Positions 21,948 through 33,154 of a stretch of DNA of 64,000 nt are shown in pieces. The notes below the pieces were generated by a model. The model made no database searches. It worked only from the letters and a program-made list of their open reading frames with translations, and was not told the origin of the DNA. The position numbers were made by a program, and so were the translations under genes. The stretch covers positions 3,422,001 to 3,486,000 of the forward strand of contig JANTQA010000042.1 of assembly GCA_027625915.1 (NCBI GenBank), in the 5' to 3' direction. Within the stretch, counting starts at the first letter, position 1; each line of letters begins with the position of its first letter. The stretch is from Anaeramoeba flamelloides (Eukaryota > Metamonada > Anaeramoebidae).

Positions 21948-23908
21948 ATTCCTTTTTTGGTCATTATTTTTAAATCTCTTATTTATTCTGTTTCCAAATC
22001 TATAAAAAGTGTTAGTGGGGTTATAATTCGTTTTTCAGTAAAAATTTAACAAAACCACTTCATAAACTAACCAGTGTAAAAAACACCAAATTTGAAATTT
22101 TTAATTATCTGTTATAAGAATTCATTTTTACAACATTTCTCAGCATTCAAAAGAAGAAAATGTTATTTTTTCATCATTTGATTGTTATTTATAAATTAAT
22201 CAGGAAAAAAAATATAAAAAAAGATCTTGGTAGATCCATAATAAATAATTAAAATGAATTCTTAATATTTTCATTTGTTGTTTTAAATAGTAATACTGAA
22301 TTAAAGGTATAATAACGGACCTTGTTATATTTTTTTAATTTTTATTTCTACTGGGTTAATTGAGTCACTTTTTTAATTAATTTTAGATTGTTAATATATA
22401 GATGAAATGAAATAATAAACTTTGAAATTATTGTAAGCTGGAAAATTTTGGGTTTGAAGATAAATTTAATTAGATTTTCCAGATTTAGTTTTAATATAGA
22501 TAATATATAACACTATTATAATTGTCAAAATTTGAATTCTAATAAAAAATACTTATTAATTATACAAAATAAATTGATTACTTTTTTTTGGAAATATTGA
22601 GAAGGTTGTATTTCGGTCAGGGATAAAGAGTATCTGAACATCAACAAAAATGAACATGAAAATAAAGAAATAAATTTAAAAGTAAATCTAGTGGTGATTA
22701 TATTTCCTTTTTATCCAACTGTTGGTCGGAAAAGTTACAAATCTTTTAAAAAATAAACGGTTTACAAAAAAAGGTGTTTTTGGTTTTTTTTACCTATTGT
22801 CAAAGTATTAACTTTAAAAAGCTAATATTTTCAATTTTTACAAAAATGTGACAAATTAACATGTTAAAATTTTTATAATTATGTTTTTAGTGTAAAGTTA
22901 GCAATTGGTTAGAAACATTTCCACTTTTAAGAGATAAACTGTTAAAAAAATTCCAAATTATGATACAAAATACAGATCCTACAAAAAATAATTTGTATTA
23001 AAAAAATTACAAAAAAATATTTCTTAAGGGTTTAGTCATTGAGTTTAAAAATAATTTTCTTAAAAGGGAAAAAAAAAATCATAATTTTAATGGGTGCTTA
23101 ATAATAATCAACAACTAACCAACATTGTTGGATCGATCTCCAAAAATCAAAAATCAAAATAAAAAGAAATTTTTAGAAAAAAGAGCCAAATAGCGACACA
23201 CAATTTCCAATTTGATGGGTTCTGAATTATAATTTTGAAAACTTCCAAGTTGATTTTGAAGTTTAGATTTTTGACCCTTTTTGATATCTGGGTGATTTTT
23301 TTTCTTTTTTTTTCATTTTTCAAATGAGTTCTTTTTTTCTCAAGAATCTTACAAAATCCTAACTTTGTCAAATCAAGGGGGTTACAGTATATCCAAAAAT
23401 TCGATTAAATATAATTAAATTGGTTAAATATCTAATGAAAACAATTTGTTATAAATTAAAGAAATTTAACTATTTGAAATTTATAAATAACGAGACCAGT
23501 AATTTTTTTTTTAAAATTTGATTTTTTTAAATTGAGAAAGACTTAAAACTTTTTCTTTAAATTGAATTGTAATGTCAATTAGATAATATTAATATTTTTT
23601 TTGTTATTTCAATTTTTCAAATCAAAAGATGGTACATTTCACAATACAGTTTTTAATTCTCGAGTCACCTCTTGAGTATGGATAATCCACGATAAATGAC
23701 TATACCATTAAAGAAAAATGAGATAAATTGATATGATTTTCCAATACCAGTAATTCTTTCAAGGTGGTTTAATATTGAAAACAAATTTGAAAAAATAATT
23801 AAGAATGAGAATATAGTACATACATTAATTTTTGTTATTCTAACTTTTTAAAAAAACAACCTTAAATTTTTTCATTTTTTTTCTTTTATTCTTTTCATTT
23901 CACTAAAA
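21948..23908. other. No gene; possible fourth decayed MITE
   Basis: AT-rich DNA. At about 22918-23045 the words TTTCCACTTTTAAGAGATAA, CAAAATACAGATCCTAC and TTCTTAAGGG recall the Tc1/mariner-like MITE but are too degraded for a confident call. No coding-like frame was found. Confidence 0.4.
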
Positions 23909-24848
23909 ATGATCATCGCCAAAAAGGATTTAAAAAAAGTTTACACACTCTTTTTCAAAGCAGGTGTCTTTGTCTGCAAAAAAGATCCAAAAAAAAAGCA
24001 CAAGGAAACTGGACTCGAAGGAAGAGCAATCTACAAAATCATGAAATCCCTTAGATCTCGTGGTTTAATCGAAGAACAATTCAATTGGCAATATTATTAT
24101 TGGTTTGATTTTGTTTTCTCTTCTTCAAGTTACTCATTTGCTTGGATGACTCTCAATTTTAATTTTAGAATTTGTTAATTTTCCTTTTCTTTTTTTCAAC
24201 AAATAACAAAAAACAAAAAATAAAACAAAAACATAAAACAACAAAAAATAACAAAAACATAAAACAAAAAAAAATTTACTTGTTCATTTTTTGCTTTTTG
24301 AAAAAGGCGATTAAATAATGAAGGTATTGAATACTTAAGAGAATATCTTCATTTCCCCCAAAAGAAGTTGTTCCTGACACATACAAACCAAGAAAAAGAA
24401 GAGCACCACTCAGAAATCAAAGAAGAGGAGGAAGAGGTAGAGGCCGAGGAAGAGGAAGAGGAAGATCCTTTAGAGGAAGAGGTCGAGGAAGAGGAAGAGG
24501 TTTCAGAGGAAGAGGTAGAGGTTTCTTAGGTGATAAAAAAATGGGACCTTCTGATTCATTTAGACCAAGATTTGTAAGTTTTTTTTTTTTTTTTAATTTT
24601 TTTTTTTTAATTTTTTTTTTTTTTTTTGAATAAAACCTTTTACTTTTTTTTTTTTTTTTTTTTTTTTATTTTAACAACACTTTTTTTTTCAATCTAAATC
24701 AAAGGGTGGTGAAAGAGGAAGAGGAAGAGGTTTCAGAGGAAGAGGTAGAGGTTACCAACAAAGATCCGAAGGGGGATATAGACCTCGTAATTTTGGAGGT
24801 AGAGGACAACAAAGATATAACCAACAAAGATCAGAAGAAAAAAACTAA
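23909..24848 (+). CDS. RPS10: Small-subunit ribosomal protein eS10, three exons, apparent frame break
   Basis: Exons 23909-24102, 24307-24573 and 24705-24848; introns 204 and 131 bp, GT-AG. Exon 1 gives the plectin/S10 domain: MIIAKKDLKKVYTLFFKAGV, then GRAIYKIMKSLRSRGLI and EQFNWQYYYW. Splicing yields W-RLNNEGIEYLREYLHF, as in eS10. From there the conserved continuation PPKEVVPDTYKPRKRRAPLR lies in a different frame: the TTTCCCCC run at 24352-24359 is one base short. The unshifted frame instead runs into an acidic Glu-rich tail and stops. The conserved frame continues into an unusually long Arg-Gly-rich tail (RGRGRGRG repeats, then GGYRPRNFGGRGQQ) ending SEEKN, about 201 residues against about 165 in animals. 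The protein binds the 40S beak/head. Assembly error in a homopolymer is the simplest explanation. Confidence 0.9.
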
Positions 24849-25504
24849 GTTATTTACTTTCTTGGGTAAATATAAAAACAAAAAACAAATACCAAAAAAC
24901 AAACACCCTTTATTCCAAAAAAAAATTTTTTTTTCTTTATTTTCTTTCTTGCTTTTTCATTTTGGTTAAAAAAATTAAAAGAAAAAAAAACATTAAAAGA
25001 CAAATGAACAACAATAGATTAATAAAATTAACCATTTTTTAACTATTTTTTTTCTTTTTAATTTTTACTTTTCTCTCATTCAAAAAATCAAAAAACTTGC
25101 CACAACAACCCACAGTGAAAAAAAAAAAACAACATACCAAACAAAAACCAACAAATCGTTTTTCAAAAAGAGGGTAATTTAGGACATACCCAAAGTCAAA
25201 GGATTTCTTGGTATTTAGTATTTACTGTTTTCTTATGATTCAAAATATTTAATTTTATTCTCAGAGTTCAATATCGCGAATATAGTTGTTTTTGGAATAA
25301 TTCTTTGATCTTTCCACAAAATAGTTCTTTTCAATAAGGAGAATGTTCAAATTACAAGTTAAATACTTTATGACCTTTATTTTGTTGAAATAGTGATCAA
25401 TCAATTTCCAATTATTCCTTGAGATTCATCTTTACTGAAATTACAGTGAAACTGTTTAACAATTCATTATTCAAATTTCAGTTCTGGTCTAGGTAATTTC
25501 AAAT
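24849..25504. other. 3' flank of eS10, no gene seen
   Basis: A/T homopolymer-rich DNA. No coding frame or shared repeat was recognised. Confidence 0.5.
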
Positions 25505-25970
25505 TCAAGTTATGGTTTGTAAAAAAAAGTCAAACAGGAAAAAAAAGTTCAACACAGTTTTTAATTGAGTACATTTCTGAGAACGAGAAAACAGAAAGTA
25601 ATGTCAATTAAAAGAAGAAACCAATTAACTTGAAAGAATAACTCATTATATTATTTTCAATCGCATCAATAAAAGCATAATGTCAAATTTCCTTGATTAT
25701 CGAAATCATTTTCTGAGTGGTTTTAAGGAGATCTCAAAAAAAGTCAATTTTTTAAACAAATTTTTAATAATATAGATCAATCAAAGAAAAACTACTTATC
25801 AAACAATATATTTAAAAAACTATATTATTGTGTTTAATTCTCCATTTTGCCTTAAATTATTTATTTTTTCTATTATTAATTGATCTTACTTTGAATTTTT
25901 GAGTATCTATTTAACCAATTAAAAATCTTTTTTAACTTTTTTTGTCAAATGGTTATACCTAGAAAGTAAG
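25505..25970. repeat. MITE of about 440 bp with hAT-like traits, copy 2
   Basis: Left end has AAAGTTCAACACAGTTTTTA (near 25546) followed by ATTGAGTACATTTCTGAG; right end at about 25915-25970 carries the complement. The interior contains TTGATTATCGAAATC and AGATCTCAAAAAAAGTCAAT, equivalent to the reverse complement of the interior of copies 1 and 3, and in the same direction as copy 4. Confidence 0.6.
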
Positions 25971-27897
25971 GTAAAAGCGTGAATAATAAGGTCAATCACA
26001 AGTTCAAAAAATTATGTCTTGATTTTAGAAGTTTTTTTGATAAATTTTTGTTGTTTTTTCTATTCCATGGCTATACTTTCACAGTATTCCAACAAGTGAG
26101 AAAAACCATGTAAGTATATTCGATGTGTTAAAAAGTAACCTATTGATTATAATAAAGCATTTGAAGATTATATATATATTTTTTTGATTTATGATAAATA
26201 ATTTTCAATTTTTCAAAATCTGTTTCTTCACCATGCCATTACTTTCTTTTCTAAATATAATAGAATGTTGGAAAAAATATCAAATGTCTTTTCATGTTTC
26301 TTCTCCTTTGTTTATGTAGAGATAAAGTTTATCCCTTAAAAAAGGGTCACTATACTTTACCAAATAAAGCTTGATAATTATTTGATTAGTCCCAGTTTGG
26401 ATCCATCTTAAATTACAGTATTTTGTAATTGAAAGCGAATGGTAATTATTCAGCATAGTCCAAATGACCCTAAAAAATATATTATATAAATTTTATTATA
26501 CAATTAATTATTATATTTTCTACTAAAAAGCTTAAATAAAATTTTTCATTATAGATTTTTTTGTTAAAAACTTTTTGTTTATAAAAAAAGAAACCAATAT
26601 TATATTATCACAATGTTTAAATATCATTCTTTAGAACCACCTCAAAGTAACTACTGTTATCAAAATAATCAGTATATACTTTTCTACTAGTATTTTATAA
26701 AGAAATGCCATTTTTCTTTTATATAAAAAAAAACTAGACATTAAAAGAAAAAAGAAGCTGACAATAAATAATAAGTAAAAATCGTATATGATTCTTTAAA
26801 GTTCAAGAATAAAAAAATAAATTCACAAAATATAGGAACAATTATCAAAGTTTTCCGCAATAAAAAATTATACAATTTTTATCAACATTTTTATCATTAT
26901 AAAACAACTTTAAAACTGTTATAAAAACCTGTAAATAACCAAATAATTCCAACAAATTCTTTTTTATAATTTAAATTTTCCTTGAAGAATCAAAGAGTTT
27001 ATCCTCGAGAATCATTCGATCCATTATAAGCGATAGGGTGTTGATTTGTATGTCACTTTTTGAACCTTTCCAAATTTCAAAATTAGGCGAAAATGTTCTT
27101 ATTTTTTTTTTCCGCTTTCATTTGGGTATCAAAAAAAAAAAATGATTACACTATAATTTTATTTAAAAATCTATAATATTTATTATCTCTAAACATGTTG
27201 ATAAAATATATTATTATTCGAAAAAAAAACAAAAAAAAACAATTAAACACTTTTTTTTTAATGAAAAATCTGTCGCTATTTTTTAAAATTTAACTTTACA
27301 GAAAGAAAAAAGTAAGGCCTCTATTTTGAAGTGTATTTTACGCTAAGTGGACAACTTTCTTGGATCACAATTTTTTTCAAGTATCTTTTTAAATTTACTT
27401 GTAGATATCTTAATAAAGAAAGTGGAATAATATTATTCAATTATTTCAGTATCCAAAAATTATTATACTAGGTGATCAAAATAAGTAACCGTGTTTTCCA
27501 ATTGTTGGATTTCAAAGATTTACTTTAATAATTATTCAAATAAAAACAAAAAGAATGAATGTGTTGAGTTTACTATCTTGAAAGATTGCTTTATTCTTGA
27601 TATTTTCATTTTAAGAATAATTTGACAAACTTGCTGATGATTTATTGAAGGGTATCCTAAAAGAATTATTCTGATACATAACGGTATCATTTCAATTTGA
27701 GCAAGGCTTGCTGTCTTTTATTCAAAGATTAAAATAATTTTTTGTTTTCAAAATTAGGTTTTTGAGATTTTTTTAGATTTTTTGTTTTTTATTCGGTTCT
27801 AAAATCATGCTAACCAATCCCTAAGAAATAAAACAAGGAAGAGATTTCTAAATTATTTTTTCATTTGGTCTGTTATTACATTTATTTGAATAATAAA
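25971..27897. other. No gene seen
   Basis: AT-rich DNA with no convincing coding frame or repeat. Slightly higher GC near 26990-27070 does not translate into a sustained frame. Confidence 0.5.
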
Positions 27898-28098
27898 TAC
27901 AGTCAGTTCCACTTTGAAAGACCCAAACTTTAAACTAAAGATAAGACATAAAAAAATCATAAATGAATACACAATTTTCAAATTCTAGTAAAATAATTTA
28001 TTTTAAAAAAAAATCCAATAAATTCCCTTTTATTTGAGATTTTTTTTGTGCCTTAAATTTAATTGAAAGTTTGTGTCTTAAAACTGGAGCTGGCTGTA
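27898..28098. mobile_element. Tc1/mariner-like foldback MITE, copy 3
   Basis: 201 bp, the same length as copy 1. Starts TACAGTCAGTTCCACTTTGA and ends AAAACTGGAGCTGGCTGTA, giving TA-CAGTCAG/CTGNCTG-TA termini at both sides. The centre holds TTTTATTTGAGATTTTTTTT and TGCCTTAAATTTAATTGAAA. Confidence 0.85.
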
Positions 28099-28199
28099 TT
28101 TAAATTTTCATAATATTCATGTTAAAATAAAAAGATAAATGACAATGAAACGATTAACCACAATAACATTTTTTTTCTAATACTATTTGTCGTAAAATA

Positions 28200-28493
28200 A
28201 TTCGATAAAATTTTCATTCGCTTTCCAAAAAAATCACCAATAAAAAAAATTAAAATAAGTTATCAAAATCCCCAATTCGAAAAGGAAATTAACACTTTAA
28301 GCTTCTTTTAATTACTAAAAAATTGAAATGTTACTTGATTTACAAATCTAATTTCGAAAGTCAAATGAAAATTTTGTTTGATTTATTTTGTATCAAACAG
28401 TAATTATGCTACAAGCAAATAATTTATTGTGATAACTCTTAGAGGGTATTTCTAGTAAGGAAAAAATATGTTTGAAAAAACACCATATTATTT
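28200..28493. repeat. Repeat F/D, copy 2, left part (split by the LINE)
   Basis: 28210-28375 is the 165 bp palindrome D found also at 8398-8562 (AAAATTTTCATTCGCTTTCC at its left end, inverse at its right). The unit is interrupted by the LINE at 28494-29290 and resumes at 29310. Confidence 0.65.
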
Positions 28494-29290
28494 TTTTTTT
28501 TTTTTTTTTTATTGTTTAAGGGAGGAGTTTTTAGTTACTCTTGTTTGCCCGAATTCCTAAATTGTGATTTAGAAATTTTTTTTAAAGATTTCCATATGCT
28601 TTTGTTTTCCACTAGGGCTAATAAAGTTATGGAATCTTTTCTGTTAATAATATTAGAAATATTATTGTTTTTTAATATATGAGATATATTAATTTTTTTT
28701 AATTCAGATATCCAGATTTTACGATTATTTTCATAGGCTGGGCAGTTCCAGAGAAAATGATCTAAATCTTCAATGAAATCTAAATTATTTATTTTTTTGC
28801 ATAATTTACAAAATTTTGATTTATCTTCATTCATAACATAAGAGTACCTGTTTAAATAATTTGTGAATGTTCTAAGTTTTAAGATTGAGGTAGAGCCTTT
28901 CCATTTTAAATATTTTTGTTGTTTATTAATATTTCCTTGAATAGTAACGATTTTTAGGTATTTTCGTACTTTCCAACTTGGGCTATTCTTTAATTGATTA
29001 ATTCGATAGTTGTCTAATTCTAATTCCAAATCTTTTAATGTTTTTGATTTCCAGTTAATATTTTCAACTTCTTTTTCTCTAAATGGCAGAAGTTTAATTA
29101 GTTTTTTGAATCCTAAAAAATTTAATTTTTGAATTAATTTATATTTTCTCTCATATAATCGTTATCCTTACTGAATCAATTTTTGCTTCTGTTTTATAAA
29201 TAAGTCTTGGGGAATGTGGATTAATTTTTAAAAGGAATTTAGTGATCTTTTTATTGATCCAAATGTCTATTTTATTGATCCAAATGTCTA
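28494..29290 (-). mobile_element. 5'-truncated LINE (non-LTR retrotransposon) 3' end
   Basis: Minus-strand insertion of about 797 bp ending in a poly(A) tail (poly-T at 28491-28511 on the plus strand). It is flanked by the 19 bp target duplication AAAAAACACCATATTATTT at 28475-28493 and 29291-29309. The encoded C-terminus contains a zf-RVT-like zinc-binding module, CKLCKKINNLDFIEDLDHFL then NCPAYENNRKIW, and ends RNSGKQE with only about 25 bp of 3' UTR. Upstream coding (KIDIWINKK ... RLIYKTEAK) lies in a different frame near 29156, so one frame change has accumulated. A 21 bp tandem duplication (29249-29269 and 29270-29290) sits at the 5' junction. Confidence 0.9.
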
Positions 29291-29309
29291 AAAAAACACC
29301 ATATTATTT

Positions 29310-29640
29310 AAAAATAATTTGATTTTTATCTTTGAACGAAAGAAACAAAGTCTTAACAAAAAGAAAAGGGGTACACCTGTAGGATCTAAGAAGAATTATT
29401 TTTGTATGCCCATCCTTCATTATTGGTATTAGAAATTCAAATGGGATAAAATTTCGACTTGGAATATATTTTTCCAATTCTGTAATATTGGTTTTATTAA
29501 GGATTTCTTCGTTCATCCAATATATTGAATAAAAAAGTTACAAACAAATAAACTGAAATCATAAATTACATCTATTTCTACAACAATTTGTTCTTGACAA
29601 AGAAATGTAAATGAAAATGTTGTAAAAATTTTTACCAATT
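29310..29640 (-). repeat. Repeat F/D, copy 2, right part, with coding-like frame
   Basis: Minus-strand frame 29516-29304 (70 codons) begins MNEEILNKTNITELEKYI and includes SRNFIPFEFLIPIMKDGHTK. Its DNA is similar to 57550-57690 and, more weakly, to 8085-8200, where the frame is not kept. It may be a remnant of an element or a duplicated host gene; no family recognised. ATTACATCTATTTCTAC at 29564 also recurs near 57706 and 8605. Confidence 0.5.
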
Positions 29641-30570
29641 TATTATTGAAAGACTAGTATTTAATTTTTGAAGGGATCGTATTATTTCGAAATAAATAGC
29701 AACGTTTTCAACAAATTTAAGCAAGATATTTTGAAAACTTTCAAGTCTCAAGATTGATAATTCAACTTTTAAATCTGTATCAAAATGCAAATTTTTTTCT
29801 GAAAATGATGGTTTTTTTCTTTATACATGGACTATTTTTGTTTAATCAGAATCAACTTTTATTACTGCTTTACTCATTGAATTTTTCGAGAAATTTTAAC
29901 GATCAAGAAGAAATAATTTGATTTAATTTCAAAAACAACCTAGTTTGATCTTAGGCTTACAGTTGTTTTACACGAATTCGTTAAGTTAGTGGATCAATTT
30001 TACACTTAATGTCCACTAGAACCTTCTTATCAAAGTTAAGTTCATTTCATATAATCTTTTAATATTTGTTTAAAAGTGTAAAAAATTATTCTCAGACAAA
30101 TCTCATCTTAGTATTACTCACACAATAAATTAATAGTCCCTGATTTCTTTAATTAAAGGTCAAATTGAATAGAATTTTATTTTAGTCCATTCTTGTAAAA
30201 TAAAAATTTTCAAAAAAGGTTCATAAAAATTTACAATTATCATAAACCCAAATAGTATTTGCTTACAAACAAAATATTTCAGACAGAAAATTAACCTTAA
30301 TCAAAATCTTTTCCATTATTGGCATTGTGTTCAAAATAACAATTTTGATAGAAATAATTAATTTTTTGAAAATGATTATTTTTTGAAAGCAAGTAAACAA
30401 CTTTGGATCTCAAGGGGTCAATTCCAAAAACACAAATTCTAAACGAACACACATACACTTTAAGAATTAAATTACGTTACGTTAAAAGAAAATGTTCAAT
30501 CATATTTTTATTTTTTTTTTCTTACCTTTAAATTTTTCTTCACAACAACGCAACTCCAAATAACTTCAAA
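29641..30570. other. No gene seen; upstream region of IPP isomerase
   Basis: AT-rich DNA. The last 100 bases before the isomerase ATG carry a T-rich stretch then the CTTCACAACAACGCAACTCC leader; no promoter element can be named with confidence. Confidence 0.4.
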
Positions 30571-31242
30571 ATGAGCCAACAAGACGACGAAGCACAATTA
30601 GAATTCATGAAATCAGAACAACTAATTCTCGTCAATGAGAATGATGAAGAAATCGGATCAAATTCAAAGCTTGTGTGCCACACTGACAACTTGCTGCATC
30701 GAGCCTTTTCTGTTTTCCTTTTTAATAGCTCCAACCAATTGCTCATCCAAAAACGATCTAGTTTCAAAATCACCTTCCCTTTGATCTGGGCAAACACATG
30801 CTGCTCTCACCCACTTCACAATGAGAAGGAATTGGTCGAAGAAAATGCCGTGGGCGTGAAAAGGGCAGCGATCAGGAAACTAAACCAAGAATTAGGGATC
30901 AACCCCCAAGACTTGTCCGTTGAAGACTTTATCTTTTTGACACGTTTCCATTATAACGCCAAGTATACAGAAAAGTTGTCCGAGCATGAAATCGATTATA
31001 TTCTCTTTTTACACAAAGATCTCGAACTCAACATAAACCCAAACGAAATCGATTCTGTCAAATATGTTACACAAGAAGAATTGAAGGAAATGCTAAAGAA
31101 TGATAAAATTTCTCCCTGGATGAGGATTATTTGCCAAAGCTATCTTTTCCCTTGGTGGGACAAATTAATAAATGGTGCAACCACTTCAAAGGAATTTCTT
31201 TCTACAGAAGAGCAAAAGAAAATTGAAAAATTACAAAATTAA
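30571..31242 (+). CDS. IDI1: Isopentenyl-diphosphate delta-isomerase, type I
   Basis: Intronless, 223 residues, ATG in AACTTCAAAATGAGCC. The type I IPP isomerase (Nudix fold) interconverts isopentenyl and dimethylallyl diphosphate using a divalent metal, feeding sterol, dolichol, quinone and prenyl synthesis. Diagnostic features: LLHRAFSVFLF (residues 41-51), the catalytic-Cys motif WANTCCSHP (73-81, Cys77 in register with the human catalytic Cys), the Nudix-like GVKRAAIRKLNQELGI (95-110), the metal/acid-base Glu in SEHEIDYILF (137-146), and the C-terminal SPWMRIICQSY and PWWDKL. All expected catalytic residues are present. No targeting sequence is evident; length fits the eukaryotic enzymes. 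Its presence implies isoprenoid synthesis, most likely from mevalonate. Local GC is far above the flanks. Confidence 0.96.
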   Translation: MSQQDDEAQLEFMKSEQLILVNENDEEIGSNSKLVCHTDNLLHRAFSVFLFNSSNQLLIQKRSSFKITFPLIWANTCCSHPLHNEKELVEENAVGVKRAAIRKLNQELGINPQDLSVEDFIFLTRFHYNAKYTEKLSEHEIDYILFLHKDLELNINPNEIDSVKYVTQEELKEMLKNDKISPWMRIICQSYLFPWWDKLINGATTSKEFLSTEEQKKIEKLQN

Positions 31243-31454
31243 AATAACTGAATATTGCTAATCGAATTCTTATTAAATAGTCCCATATTGACGTTTTTTT
31301 TGATATATAATAAATCAATTTCAATTAGATCTTTTTTTCCTTTTCTCTTTTTTGGGGTTGAATTGTTTGAAAGCGTTTAGACACATACATTTCGAGAATA
31401 TTTTTCTTTTAATTTCACTAGTAAGAAAAAATAAAATTGAAAAAAAAAAAAGTT
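31243..31454. promoter_or_regulatory. Probable 3' UTR and polyadenylation region of IPP isomerase
   Basis: A T-rich stretch followed by ATATATAATAAATCAATTTC about 60 bases past the stop includes AATAAA, a plausible poly(A) signal. Inference only. Confidence 0.35.
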
Positions 31455-32575
31455 AGACAAAACTACAACTTCAATTATCATTTCATCATGTGAATTGAGT
31501 TTATTCAAAATACAATCAACATTCCAGTTCTTAAAAATCTTGAGGCTGTTGTATTTATTGTTGTTAATAGTACTATGATTTTTAAAAAATCTCTTGTTAA
31601 GAAAAAAAGGTTTTTTTTGGGGTAAAAAATTTTTAATGGGTGTAACCTGGAATTTTCTTTAAACTCAACTTTAGGATGTTTTTTTTGAAGAGATAATAAC
31701 TAATAGTTTTGAAAACACTCTACTCATCTAAAAAAACTCAAATACGGAAAAAAACCTGATTAAAATTGAAAGTGTACATAGAGTGCCGTCAAGTGCCTAT
31801 GTTTTCCAGAATTCAAAAGAATAGAGTAAAAACCAAAGATTTAACTCTATTCTTTTGAATTCTGTAAAACCTAACGGCGGTTTTCTCGAGGTTTTCAGTT
31901 TTATTTGTTAAGTGTTCTAGGTTTTTTTGAGGTTTTCTATTGTATATGGTAAATTTTTTGATTTTCGAAATAAATAGAAAACTCAAAAAAGCCTCAGTAA
32001 AATCTATTGATTTTACAAATAAACAGAAAACCCAAGAAAAGATAACGGCGGATTTCCAGAATTTAAAAGAATAGAGTAAAAACTATATGATTCCACTCAA
32101 TTCTTTTGAACATGGAAAACCGAACGGAAAGTGTCTGTTAAGTGCCTAGGTTTTTCTTACTCTTTGAAATAAACCGAAAATTTATTTAATTTTCTGTTTA
32201 TTTCAAAAATTAAAAAAAACCTAACAGAAAAATCAAAGAAAAAATATTTTTTCAAATTTAAAAAAAAAAATAATTCTTTAATAGTCAAAATAATTGATCC
32301 CCTATTTGAAAGATATTGGTCATATTTAAAATACTTTTAAAAGAAACTAACATTAACTCTTAGCTGTGAACAAAAAAATTTTCAAATTTTTTACTATTAA
32401 ATTGAAAAAAAATCTTACTGGTAAAATTGATTTTTCAACTTAAATTGTAAAATACCTTATAAAATAAAATTTTGATCAAAAATACTTTATTAACCAATGG
32501 TATCTATTCTAATTGATGTTATTAAAAAGGGTAAAATTAGCAAATATTCAATTTTTTTTTGAAATAATTTTTATC
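31455..32575 (-). repeat. Palindrome-mosaic repeat family A, long copy 3 (inverted)
   Basis: Inverted relative to 6355-7895 and matching it over both flanks and the mosaic core. Left flank: ACTTCAATTATCATTTCATC near 31468, GGTTTTTTTTGGGGTAAAAA near 31610. Core: AGAGTGCCGTCAAGTGCC near 31781, GTTTTCCAGAATTCAAAAGA and its complement at 31800-31865, and repeated AAACCTCAGTAAAATC-type hairpins. Right flank: AATAATTGATCCCCTATTTG near 32290. About 400 bp shorter than copy 2, mainly in the hairpin core. Confidence 0.75.
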
Positions 32576-32592
32576 ATGAATGTGCTGAGTCA

Positions 32593-33154
32593 TTTAAGGT
32601 TTACAATCCCTGAAATTTGAAAAAAGATTATATTACGTAGAGTTTAGTGACTTGTTAATTTGGTTCTTAGCTGATCGATCTTGGATTTGGTATGAGTTTT
32701 AAAAGTGGTTCAAAACGGCAATTTTTGACAATTTATTTTTTTTTTTCCGAAATCCAAAATGAAGAGTATAAGATTAATTGGTTGGAACTTAAGTTATAAT
32801 AATATATGATTTTTGTGTTGTTGGTTGAAATTTTTAATTAGGTTTGGTTTTATTTGGTGCTTTTAAAAAGAAAATTTTTTTCATCAAGTTAATTGACAAA
32901 AAAGTATTTAAAAATTTTCTTCGACAACCCAAAAATTTAAATTTATTCTTAAACACCTACCAACCAATTAATCTTATACTCTTCATTTTGGATTTCGGAA
33001 AAAAAAAAATAAATTGTCAAAAATTGCCGTTTTGAACCACTTTTAAAACTCATACCAAATCCAAGATCGATCAGCTAAGAACCAAATTAACAAGTCACTA
33101 AACTCTACGTAATATATTTTTTTTCTTCAAATTCCAGGGATTGTAAACCTTAAA
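32593..33154. mobile_element. Near-perfect long inverted-repeat element flanked by TTAA
   Basis: Arms of about 193 bp (32593-32785 and 32960-33154) are inverse complements with very few differences, for example GATCGATCTTGGATTTGGTA near 32673 against TACCAAATCCAAGATCGATC near 33053. The spacer is about 174 bp. Both outer ends are TTAA followed by GGTTTACAATCCCTG, so TTAA may be the target duplication (piggyBac-type). The high arm identity makes it the youngest foldback element in the window. No transposase; it would be non-autonomous. Confidence 0.85.

Noticed and set aside
24706-24969. Glu-rich frame starting near the third eS10 exon
   Set aside because: Shadow of the Arg-Gly codons in another frame; the conserved eS10 frame explains the sequence.
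32844-33035. 63-codon plus-strand frame
   Set aside because: Lies across the spacer and right arm of the inverted-repeat element; composition is that of the repeat.
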